Positions 8,352 to 15,425 of a stretch of 64,000 nt of DNA are shown piece after piece (position 1 is the stretch's first letter; every line of letters begins with the position of its first letter). The notes under the pieces were generated by a model. That model was not told where the DNA came from. It ran no database searches and saw nothing but the letters and a program-made list of their open reading frames with translations. Source of the DNA: Bacillota bacterium (GTDB lineage Bacteria; Armatimonadota; HRBIN16); the NCBI GenBank assembly GCA_023511455.1, contig JAIMBJ010000001.1:127146-191145 (forward strand), written 5' to 3'. The position numbers and the translations under genes were made by a program.

Positions 8352-8890
8352 CCCGTTCTGGTCTGTAGCGGATGCGCCTCGCGGTTGCCGTCCATGTAGA
8401 CCGCCACCCACTGCGCCAATCGCTCTCCCAGACGCTGGCAGGAGGCAATCTCGTTCTCGGAGCGGGGTTCCCCTGCCAGCACGGCTCCATAGTGCAGGGT
8501 GAACTGCTTGCCCACGTAGTCGGTCACGCCGAAAACGAGGAATCCGAAGTTCATCAACACGGTCAGGACGGTCATACAGGCAAGTTCGGCACCGCCGCCC
8601 CATCCGCCGGACGAGGAGAAAGCGCAGCCGATTTTGCCGTCCACCTTGCCCCAGATACTGCCGCCGACCTCGTCCCACCACTGCTTCATGCGCCACGAAA
8701 TGGTACCCATATTGGTCGGGGTTCCTACGGCGATGCCGTCGCACCACAGCAGGTCGTCTGCGGTGGCCTCATCCACGCTTTTCAGCCGAACCTCCGTGTT
8801 CGGTACGGACTCGGCTCCCTTTGCCACCAGTTCCGCCATTTTGCGGGTGTTACCCGAAGCGGTATCGTAAAGCACCAGCACCTTGCCCAT
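8348..8890 (-). CDS. flavodoxin-like NAD(P)H:quinone oxidoreductase (WrbA-like)
   Basis: The 180-residue protein has the flavodoxin FMN-phosphate loop VLYDTASGNTRKMAELV (T/S-rich, residues about 6-22). GTPTNMGTISWRMKQWWD and SSSGGWGGGAE follow, which resemble WrbA-type FMN-binding loops. Such enzymes reduce quinones by two electrons, or carry electrons. Its stop codon shares bases with the NDH-2 stop (TTAG, 8348-8351), so the two genes converge with a 4-base overlap. A repeat of the ArsR-gene operator lies 15 bases upstream of the start, suggesting joint control with the arsR-yceI operon. Confidence 0.85.
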   Translation of the reverse strand: MGKVLVLYDTASGNTRKMAELVAKGAESVPNTEVRLKSVDEATADDLLWCDGIAVGTPTNMGTISWRMKQWWDEVGGSIWGKVDGKIGCAFSSSGGWGGGAELACMTVLTVLMNFGFLVFGVTDYVGKQFTLHYGAVLAGEPRSENEIASCQRLGERLAQWVAVYMDGNREAHPLQTRTG

Positions 8891-8905
8891 TTCGCGTAAC
8901 CTCTT

Positions 8906-8938
8906 ATTCTAAAGATGTTTGTCTATATATCCATACGT
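8906..8938 (-). promoter_or_regulatory. putative ArsR operator upstream of the flavodoxin gene (copy B)
   Basis: The plus strand reads ATTCTAAAGATGTTTGTCTAT, with a second similar block CCATACGT ending at 8938. Blocks ATTCT, GTTTGTCTAT and ATACGT are identical to those at 6891-6922, with one base of spacing difference. Both copies precede minus-strand genes by about 15 bases. No other gap I examined contains the GTTTGTCTAT core. Confidence 0.55.
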
Positions 8939-8948
8939 TTTCAGGGAA

Positions 8949-9044
8949 GCAGGTGTTCCCTTGAAGGGATGTGGAACAAACCTGCCGCACGCCATCTGGG
9001 GGACGAAGCCGTTAACCGGCGACACTTTCCCGGATGTTGCCGGG
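8949..9044 (+). other. possible structured leader of the CBS-DUF1385 gene
   Basis: Three hairpins occur in a row. GCAGGT-GTTCC (8949-8959) pairs with GGAAC-aa-ACCTGC (8973-8985). GCCG/CGGC closes a 5-base loop at 9008-9020. CCCGG/CCGGG closes a 6-base loop at 9029-9044. No T-tract follows, so this is not an intrinsic terminator for either strand. It could be a regulatory leader or part of the control region. No known riboswitch fits (see rejected items). Confidence 0.3.
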
Positions 9045-9102
9045 TGACCTGTTACAAAATGCACCGGTTTCGAGGTATGCTATTACGAGAGGTTTATGCA
9101 AC

Positions 9103-10251
9103 ATGATGCTTTGGAGCCTGCCTGTGGAACGCTATATGACGAGTGTGCCGGTGCTTTCGCCGGACGACCCGCTGGCGAAGGCGGTTGCGCTGGCGCGAGC
9201 GGCTCGCACGGGCACACTTCCGGTGGTGCAAAACGGGCGGCTGCTCGGTGTGGTTGCCGAATCCGATATCGCGCGGGTGATGCAGCAGGGCGACCCGCAC
9301 CAGCAGCAGTATCTGCCCGTCAGCGCGGCGATGACGCGAGAGGTCATCTCTGTCTTGCCGTACACTCCCACCACGCGTGCCCTGCAGATAATGCAGGAGT
9401 ACGGCTTCTCCTCCCTGCCGGTGATGACGAAAGACGGCGAATATCTGGGTACCTTACTGAGGTCAGATGTGCTCGCGTTAACGTGCGAGACCGTACGCCC
9501 GCCGGTAGTGGGTGGAATGGCCACCCCGCTCGGTGTTTATCTTACCGGCGGAGGTGTACGTGCAGGGGCAGGGGATTTGGGTCTCTTCCTCACGGGTGTG
9601 CTGCTGATGGTGCTGAACTTGCTGGCTATCACGCTGGTCTACTCCGGGTCGCTCTGGATCCAGCAGCGCACGGGCTTCCCACTCCATGCCCTGTTGGTTT
9701 CGCCCACGGCATCATTGCTGGACTGGCAGGATTGGGTGGGCATTGCGCTGCGCGCCATGCCGGTAGTGCTGTTTCTGCTGTTTGTGCGGTTCTCTCCAAT
9801 TGCGGGCGTTCACGCGGCAGAGCACATGACGGTACACGCCATTGAGCGGGGTGAGCCGCTGGATATCGAGTACGTGCGTCGTATGCCCCGTGTGCATCCA
9901 CGATGCGGCACCAACCTTGCGGCGGGGGCGGTCATCTTCCTGACGCTGGCTAATCTGGATACCGGTGTCTATCAGGACCTGACGTTGCTCTTTGCTCTGG
10001 TCGCCACCCTGCTTGCCTGGCGTCCTGCCGGCAACCTGTTACAGGCGATATTCACCACGCGCCCCCCGAACGAGAAGCAGCTGCGCAACGGCATTGAAGC
10101 GGGCAAACAGCTGCTGCACCGCTACCAGATGCAGGGATACCGTCCGCTGACCCTGCGCGAACGGATATGGAATATGGGCATCCTGCAGATTGCCGCCGGG
10201 ATGATGGTCGTTTGGCTGTCGCTGGATATCCTGGGCTTCAGTATCTGGTAA
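9103..10251 (+). CDS. tandem CBS domains fused to a DUF1385 membrane protein
   Basis: The 382-residue protein starts with two CBS modules (about residues 7-62 and 68-122: VERYMTSVPVLSPDDP and MTREVISVLPYTPTTRALQI), which usually bind adenine nucleotides. A DUF1385-like region follows: VGGMATPLGVYLTGG, membrane spans near residues 165-190 and 205-235, HAAEHMTVHA (about 237-246) and HPRCGT (about 265-270), with a last span at the C-terminus. DUF1385 is a membrane protein family of unknown function; the His/Glu/Cys motifs are its hallmark. Fusing it to CBS domains suggests regulation by cellular energy state. The ATG at 9103 follows GAGAGG by about 10 bases. Confidence 0.8.
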   Translation: MMLWSLPVERYMTSVPVLSPDDPLAKAVALARAARTGTLPVVQNGRLLGVVAESDIARVMQQGDPHQQQYLPVSAAMTREVISVLPYTPTTRALQIMQEYGFSSLPVMTKDGEYLGTLLRSDVLALTCETVRPPVVGGMATPLGVYLTGGGVRAGAGDLGLFLTGVLLMVLNLLAITLVYSGSLWIQQRTGFPLHALLVSPTASLLDWQDWVGIALRAMPVVLFLLFVRFSPIAGVHAAEHMTVHAIERGEPLDIEYVRRMPRVHPRCGTNLAAGAVIFLTLANLDTGVYQDLTLLFALVATLLAWRPAGNLLQAIFTTRPPNEKQLRNGIEAGKQLLHRYQMQGYRPLTLRERIWNMGILQIAAGMMVVWLSLDILGFSIW

Positions 10252-10284
10252 TCTGCATCGAAACGACCATCTTGCCTGTGCAAC

Positions 10285-10307
10285 CGGTGCACAACGCACC
10301 GTTTTTT
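10285..10307 (+). terminator. Rho-independent terminator of the CBS-DUF1385 gene
   Basis: CGGTGC (10285-10290) pairs with GCACCG (10296-10301) across a 5-base loop and is followed by six T (10302-10307). It lies 34 bp after the stop codon. Confidence 0.8.
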
Positions 10308-10443
10308 CGCTTTTTTCAACAGATTTTTCGTACAAAACCTCAGATTCCCCTTTAGATTTTTGAAGAGATGCCGATAATACGCAGTGGTTCGCTATTCATT
10401 TCACCTGCACCCAGCAGGACAGTTCGTATGGAGGAGAGTCACG

Positions 10444-11508
10444 ATGCAAGCGGTGATACTTGCGGGAGGACAGGGCACGCGCTTACGTCCATTGACTACG
10501 CGCACTCCCAAACCGATGGTACCACTTTTCGACCGCCCTGTGATGGAGCACACGCTGTTGTTGTTAAGAAAGCATGGTATCCAGCAGGTGTTTGTCACGT
10601 TGTCCTACAGGGCGCGAGAGATTATCGATTACTTTGGCGGTGGTAGCCGCTGGGGCATGCGCATCCACTACTCCATCGAGGACGAGCCGATGGGGACGGC
10701 GGGAGGTGTGCGGCGGTTCGCCAGTTCACTCCACGATACCTTTCTGGTCATCTCTGGCGACGCGGTAACCGACTTCGACCTGAGCGAAGCGGTCGCGTTT
10801 CACCGGCGCAACGGAGCCATTGCCACGATGCTCCTGTATTCCGTAGAAGACCCCACGCCCTTCGGCATTGTGGAGACCGACAAGGACGGCAGAATCCGCC
10901 GCTTTTTGGAGAAGCCGTCCGCCAATGAGGTCTTCACCAACACGGTGAACACGGGCATTTACGTGCTGGAGCCTTATGCGCTGCGCTTTGTACCGGACGA
11001 CCAGCCGTTTGACTTCAGTCGAAACCTGTTCCCGCGACTGCTGGCGAACAACGACCCCTTCTTCGGCTTTCGGGCGCAGGGCTACTGGTGCGACATTGGC
11101 AACCTGTTGCAGTACCGGCAAGCGCATTTCGACGCGCTCACCAATAAAGTGTCGCTGGACCTGCCTGCAGAGCCTGTGCGCCCCGGCGGCTGGATAGGCG
11201 AAAACGCAGTGGTGGACGGTAACGTCAAACTGGAGCCACCCTTCTATATCGGCGCAGGTACGCGGCTGCAGCGTGGGGCTGCCATCGGCAAGCACGCGGT
11301 GATAGGAGCGCGTTGTCTGGTGGAAACAGAGGCTTCTATCCATGCTTCTGTGGTGGGCCCCGGTGCACGGGTCGGGGCAGGCACACGTCTCACCCATTGC
11401 GTGGTGGACTCCGGCGCGCATGTAGAAGCACGCACCGCTTTGAACAATGCTGTGCTCTCAGTCGAGACTATGGCTCCCCTGGCTTCATCCCTGCCTCTGG
11501 CGGCGTAG
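10444..11508 (+). CDS. sugar-1-phosphate nucleotidyltransferase with left-handed beta-helix tail
   Basis: The 354-residue enzyme begins with AVILAGGQGTRLRPLT, the nucleotide-binding signature of NDP-sugar pyrophosphorylases. PMGTAGGVRRF, VISGDAVTDFDL and GFRAQGYWCDIGN, the last typical of mannose-1-phosphate guanylyltransferase-like proteins, follow. From residue about 245 to the end there are hexapeptide-type repeats that form a left-handed beta helix. It makes an activated sugar (GDP-mannose or dTDP/UDP-glucose class) for glycan synthesis; the base and sugar cannot be decided here. The ATG at 10444 follows GGAGGAG (10430-10436). No glycan cluster surrounds it. Confidence 0.88.
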   Translation: MQAVILAGGQGTRLRPLTTRTPKPMVPLFDRPVMEHTLLLLRKHGIQQVFVTLSYRAREIIDYFGGGSRWGMRIHYSIEDEPMGTAGGVRRFASSLHDTFLVISGDAVTDFDLSEAVAFHRRNGAIATMLLYSVEDPTPFGIVETDKDGRIRRFLEKPSANEVFTNTVNTGIYVLEPYALRFVPDDQPFDFSRNLFPRLLANNDPFFGFRAQGYWCDIGNLLQYRQAHFDALTNKVSLDLPAEPVRPGGWIGENAVVDGNVKLEPPFYIGAGTRLQRGAAIGKHAVIGARCLVETEASIHASVVGPGARVGAGTRLTHCVVDSGAHVEARTALNNAVLSVETMAPLASSLPLAA

Positions 11509-11512
11509 CAAC

Positions 11513-11541
11513 AGGGCAGGCAGGACATCTCTGCCTGCCCT
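11513..11541. terminator. stem-loop between convergent genes
   Basis: AGGGCAGGCAG (11513-11523) and CTGCCTGCCCT (11531-11541) form a perfect 11-bp stem with a 7-base loop. It starts 5 bases after the nucleotidyltransferase stop and ends 27 bases before the end of the converging E1 gene. There is no strong T-tract, so it may act as a bidirectional or RNA-stabilising terminator. Confidence 0.55.
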
Positions 11542-11567
11542 CCGGTATCGCTACTGCAACCCTGTTT

Positions 11568-13811
11568 CTACTGGCACAGGAAATGCACTGCCGCGATGAC
11601 GTCTTCGCGGGTGGGAATGGAGGCGTCCTCTAACGTCTCGCTCATCGGCACGGGCACATCCTTCGCCGCCAGTATCACCGGCTGCATGTCCAGATAGTCC
11701 CAGCCGCTGTAGCCGTTCTCGAAGCGATACTCCAGTATCTGTCGCAGGAACTCGTTGGCGACCCCGCCCTTGGTCCAGCCTTCGGACATCAGGATGACGC
11801 GCCCGGTCTTGCGTACCGAGTTGGCGATGGTGGTGATGTCCAGCGGGTGTAGCGTGCGCGGGTCAATCACTTCACAACGAATGCCTTCCTGCTCCTCCAA
11901 ATCCCACGCGGCGTCCAGCGCCACATGTACCATGCGCGAGTACGCCACGATGGTCACGTCCTCGCCGGGCTTTTTGATGTCCGCTACGCCCAGAGGGATG
12001 ATGTAGTCCTCATCGGGTACTGGTCCCATCACGCCGGAGTAGAGCAGCTTGTGTTCCAGGAACATGATGGGGTTGTCGTCGCGCACCGCCGCTTTCAGCA
12101 AGCCCTTGGCATCATATGGCGTGGCGGGCATGACAAGGTAGATACCCGGTACATACAGCCACCACGCCTCCATGCTCTCGCTATGGTGCGCCGCGATACA
12201 ACGCCCGACGCCACCCTGTGAGCGGTATACCACCGGCACTTTGGTCTTCCCACCGAACATGTAGCGGTTATACGCGGCATTATGCAGAATCTGGTCGGAG
12301 CCAAGCGTGGTGAAGTCCACATACTGGAACTCCACGATCGGTCGCATACCGCGCATTGCCGCACCTGCACCTGCACCGGCGATAGCGAGCTCGGAGATGG
12401 GCGTGTCGATGACACGTCGACCGCCGAACTCATCCCACAGCCCACGCGTGGCGGCGTATGCCCCGCCGTACAGCCCCACGTCCTCGCCCATAACGAACAC
12501 ACGCCAGTCGCGGCGCATCTCTTCCGCGTGTGCCTGCGCCAGCGCCTCGTTGTAGTACTTGATGGGGACGCCATACTTCTCTTCCAGCCGCTGTGCGTCC
12601 TCTTTTTTCAGTTTGGGCATAGTTGCGCCGCCCGGAGTACCTGCCTGCTCACGAGCGATGCGGCGGATTTCGTCTTCAATCGGGCGGATGCGGGCACGCA
12701 ACGCCTCTTCTTGCTCGCGCTCGCGGGCGAACTCGATGGGGTCTTTCGGCACGTAGAGGTCGTCGAAAAGCTCCACCGCAGGAGGGAAAGGACTGGCTTT
12801 GGCAAACCGCTCTGCCTCGTCGATGGTTTGACGCGCCTTTTCCATCACGGCGTCCATCTCCGCTTCGGTGGCGATGCCAGCCTCCAGCATTCGATGACGC
12901 AGCAGCAGGATGGGGTCACGCTGCCGATACTCCTCCAGCTCCTCTTTGGTGCGGTAGCGCTGCTGGTCGGACAGCGAGTGCCCGAAGTAACGGTAGGTGC
13001 GCGCCTCCACCAGCACCGGTCCCTTGCCTTCGCGACACATCTGTACCGCCTGTGAGACCTTTTCTTTCACGTCCAGCACGTCCATGCCGTTGCACTGGAA
13101 GCCCGGAATGCCATAGGCTTCCGCTCGTTTCACCACATCGCGCACTCGCGAGGCGTAGGGGGCTTCAGGCACGCTACGGTCATGCCAGGGCATGGACATG
13201 GCATACAGGTTGTTCTCACAGATGAACACGACCGGCAAGCCGTCATGCGTTACCGCAGCCAGATTGAGCGATTCGTGAAACGAGCCCGTGTTCACCGCAC
13301 CATCTCCGAAGAAGCACAGCACCACCGCGCCCGACTGCTTGAAGCTCTCCGCCAGCGCCGCGCCGACAGCGATGGGAATATTGCCACCCACGATACCGGT
13401 CGCGCCGAGATTGCCTTTTTCGACATCCGCGATATGCATCGAGCCTCCACGTCCGCGACAGTAGCCGGTCTCACGACCCATCAGCTCCGCCAGCATCTTG
13501 TTCCAGTGCGTCTGGCGGTCTTCTTCGCTGTCGCACCACAGGTTGCCAATTGCGCCGCAGTGCCCGTGCCCGCGGTGCGTACTGGTAATCATATCGTTGC
13601 GGGTAATCGAAGCCACCGCACCCACCGCCACTGCCTCCTGTCCGGCATACAGGTGGGATGCGCCTTTTATTTGTCGACTGCGCACCAGCTCATACACTTT
13701 TTCTTCGAAGAAGCGTATCTCATACATGGTGCGCAAATAGTCCAGCAGTTTCTCTTTCGGTTCCTGAGTGATGGGGTCACTGCTCTTTTTCGCTTTCGTG
13801 CTGATAGCCAT
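11568..13811 (-). CDS. thiamine-diphosphate-dependent 2-oxoacid dehydrogenase E1, alpha and beta subunits fused
   Basis: This 747-residue chain carries both halves of the pyruvate/branched-chain 2-oxoacid dehydrogenase E1. Residues about 20-360 match E1 alpha: the thiamine-diphosphate motif starts GDGAVNTGSFHESLN and ends near ICENN (about 165-200), and DRSVPEAPYASRVRD follows. After a linker (about 360-415), residues about 418-747 match E1 beta: VFVMGEDVGLYGGAYAATRG, then RRVIDTPISELAIAGAGAGA. The reaction decarboxylates a 2-oxoacid and reductively acylates a lipoyl-E2; no E2 or E3 gene is nearby. The ATG at 13811 has GGAGG only 3 bases upstream. The frame is open back to 13883, so the start is uncertain. 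Confidence 0.85.
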   Translation of the reverse strand: MAISTKAKKSSDPITQEPKEKLLDYLRTMYEIRFFEEKVYELVRSRQIKGASHLYAGQEAVAVGAVASITRNDMITSTHRGHGHCGAIGNLWCDSEEDRQTHWNKMLAELMGRETGYCRGRGGSMHIADVEKGNLGATGIVGGNIPIAVGAALAESFKQSGAVVLCFFGDGAVNTGSFHESLNLAAVTHDGLPVVFICENNLYAMSMPWHDRSVPEAPYASRVRDVVKRAEAYGIPGFQCNGMDVLDVKEKVSQAVQMCREGKGPVLVEARTYRYFGHSLSDQQRYRTKEELEEYRQRDPILLLRHRMLEAGIATEAEMDAVMEKARQTIDEAERFAKASPFPPAVELFDDLYVPKDPIEFAREREQEEALRARIRPIEDEIRRIAREQAGTPGGATMPKLKKEDAQRLEEKYGVPIKYYNEALAQAHAEEMRRDWRVFVMGEDVGLYGGAYAATRGLWDEFGGRRVIDTPISELAIAGAGAGAAMRGMRPIVEFQYVDFTTLGSDQILHNAAYNRYMFGGKTKVPVVYRSQGGVGRCIAAHHSESMEAWWLYVPGIYLVMPATPYDAKGLLKAAVRDDNPIMFLEHKLLYSGVMGPVPDEDYIIPLGVADIKKPGEDVTIVAYSRMVHVALDAAWDLEEQEGIRCEVIDPRTLHPLDITTIANSVRKTGRVILMSEGWTKGGVANEFLRQILEYRFENGYSGWDYLDMQPVILAAKDVPVPMSETLEDASIPTREDVIAAVHFLCQ

Positions 13812-13834
13812 TTCCCTCCGAGCCTCCTGCGATA

Positions 13835-13863
13835 TTGCGTTGCAAGCCGTCTGCTGATATAAT
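13835..13863 (+). promoter_or_regulatory. putative promoter of the deoR-family gene
   Basis: TTGCGT (13835-13840), 17 bases, then a perfect TATAAT (13858-13863). Transcription would begin near 13870, giving a leader of about 40 nt before ATG 13912. That leader has AAAGGA followed by a tiny ATG-CTT-CAA-GCG-TAA frame at 13887-13901. Confidence 0.55.
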
Positions 13864-13911
13864 ACAGCAACAAAGGAAAACATTCAATGCTTCAAGCGTA
13901 AACAAACGAAA

Positions 13912-14682
13912 ATGTTTGCGGAAGAGCGGCGACAACAGATTTTGCAGCACCTGCGCCAGACGGGCAAGGTGACGGTAGAAGAGTTAAGCGCGCGTTTTGG
14001 TGTGTCTGCACCAACTATCCGTGCCGACCTGAGCCTGTTGGAGAAACAGGGGTTACTGCGGCGCACGCATGGCGGCGCATTGCCTGTGGAAAGCACCCTG
14101 TATGAGCCTCCATACGCTATTCGCGAGATGAAGAACCTGCCCGAGAAGCGAGCCATCGCGCGGGTGGCGGCTACGCTGGTGCAGGATGAGGAGACGGTGT
14201 TGCTGGACGCCGGCACCACCACTTTCGAGGTGGCTCTGCAACTGAAGCAGCGACGGGGGCTGAAGGTCGTCACCAACTCGCTGGCGATTGCGCTGGAGCT
14301 GATGGAGCGTAAAGACATGGAGGTGGTGTTGCTGGGCGGAAGCATTCACCCCGCACGCCGCGCTACGCTGGGCGAACTGGCGCTGCACGCTCTGGACGTG
14401 GTTTACGTGGACCATGCCTTTCTCTCGTTCAACGGCGTGGACGTACGCGCCGGTTACACCAGTGTGGATTTTGAAGCCGCCGCAGTGAAACGCAAAATGA
14501 TGCAGCACGCGAGACAGGTCATCGTGGTGGCAGACCATGCGAAGGTCGGGCAAATCGCCTTCGCGCAGGTTGCACCTGTTCACACCGCGCACTTACTGAT
14601 TGTGGACGACGGTGTTCCCCCCGATGCACTCAGCGCGTTCGAAGATGCGGGCGTGCGAGTGCTGATTGCAGCCGTTACTTAA
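13912..14682 (+). CDS. DeoR/GlpR family transcriptional regulator
   Basis: The 256-residue protein has an N-terminal DeoR helix-turn-helix (ERRQQILQHL, then VTVEELSARFGVSAPTIRAD and LLRRTHGGA, residues about 5-60). A sugar-phosphate-isomerase-like effector domain follows: LLDAGTTTFEVA, VVTNSLAIA, VVLLGGS and VVADHAKVG. Members repress sugar or nucleoside catabolism and are released by phosphorylated sugars. The gene is divergent from the E1 alpha-beta gene with about 100 bp between starts, so it may regulate that gene as well as itself. Its last 8 bases overlap the convergent Rrf2 gene. Confidence 0.9.
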   Translation: MFAEERRQQILQHLRQTGKVTVEELSARFGVSAPTIRADLSLLEKQGLLRRTHGGALPVESTLYEPPYAIREMKNLPEKRAIARVAATLVQDEETVLLDAGTTTFEVALQLKQRRGLKVVTNSLAIALELMERKDMEVVLLGGSIHPARRATLGELALHALDVVYVDHAFLSFNGVDVRAGYTSVDFEAAAVKRKMMQHARQVIVVADHAKVGQIAFAQVAPVHTAHLLIVDDGVPPDALSAFEDAGVRVLIAAVT

Positions 14683-15121
14683 GCTGGATTTGCTCCCACG
14701 GTGGATTGTGCGTGGCCATCTTATCCAGCGTGACTTTCGCCAGCTGCTGCTCCGCCATCTCGCGCAGAAGATTCCATGCCTGATGGGCGGCACAGGGATG
14801 GATGCAATCACACATCACACGGTGGTCCAGAAGACACTGCTTCTTCTCGATTTGCCCCTCACAGGCATTCAGGATGTCCAGGTAGCTAATCTGGCTGGGC
14901 GGGCGGGTCAGCGAAAAGCCACGCTCGCGTCCACGATGAGCGTGCACCAGACCGTGCTGCTCGAGGTCCTTGAAAATAGCGTACAGGAAGTTCACCGAAA
15001 CATCTGCCTCCTGAGCAAGCTCTTTGACGGTGACAATCGCACCTTCGCCCCGCTTTGCCAGATAGGCAAGTGCACGCACCGCATACTCCGTTTGTACCCC
15101 GCTATCCAGAAGCCGAATCAT
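14675..15121 (-). CDS. Rrf2 family transcriptional regulator with a cysteine cluster
   Basis: The 148-residue protein shows the Rrf2 winged helix: YAVRALAYLAKRGEG, VTVKELAQEADVSVNFLYAI and a wing with GRERGFSLTRPP. Five cysteines follow at residues 87, 96, 104, 106 and 110 (the last three as CDCIHPC). Rrf2 members such as IscR, NsrR and RirA hold an iron-sulfur cluster through three conserved cysteines in this region. An Fe-S-based sensor of iron, NO or redox state is therefore plausible, though the spacing is not that of IscR. No direct target is evident nearby. Its 3' end overlaps the convergent deoR-family gene by 8 bases. Confidence 0.88.
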   Translation of the reverse strand: MIRLLDSGVQTEYAVRALAYLAKRGEGAIVTVKELAQEADVSVNFLYAIFKDLEQHGLVHAHRGRERGFSLTRPPSQISYLDILNACEGQIEKKQCLLDHRVMCDCIHPCAAHQAWNLLREMAEQQLAKVTLDKMATHNPPWEQIQLK

Positions 15122-15425
15122 GTTACATCTCTGCCTAGTATAGTGTAGCCAATCGCTATAATGATATACCTCTTAGCTACGTGTTGTCAAGGGTTGACGA
15201 GGGTGTTCGATTTGAATCCTCCAGACGCCTTATAGAGAGCGATGCTTCCCGTGTGCCGTGACACGCCTCCCCGCGCCGGGGACGTCAGGTGGGAGTTGGT
15301 TCACGAGAGGCACGCGAAACGCAGGCTGAGCTCTGTGTATTCTCAAACAGACTCTCACCATATCTTGACGCGCTGATATCCCCTGATGTACCATAGAGAC
15401 GCCTTGTTGAAAGGAGGGATAGGCG
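15122..15425. other. intergenic region between Rrf2 and the beta-propeller gene
   Basis: This 304 bp gap lies between divergent genes. It contains a promoter-like pair for the plus-strand gene (15365-15394) and a small TCCCCG/CGGGGA hairpin with a 3-base loop (15268-15282). Next to the Rrf2 start is an AT-rich stretch (about 15135-15175) where that gene's promoter and operator probably lie. I see no protein or RNA gene. Confidence 0.4.
15365..15394 (+). promoter_or_regulatory. putative promoter of the beta-propeller gene
   Basis: TTGACG (15365-15370), an 18-base spacer, then TACCAT (15389-15394). The -35 is good and the -10 moderate. Transcription would start near 15401, about 25 nt before ATG 15426; AAGGAGGG precedes the ATG. 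Confidence 0.45.

Noticed and set aside
8949-9044. Resemblance of CAAACC, GGGGACGAAGCC and GCCGGGTGACC to the c-di-GMP-I (GEMM) riboswitch core
   Set aside because: The required GNRA-capped hairpin between CAAACC and GGGACG cannot form here; the bases between them are not complementary and the upstream hairpin already pairs the CAAACC segment.
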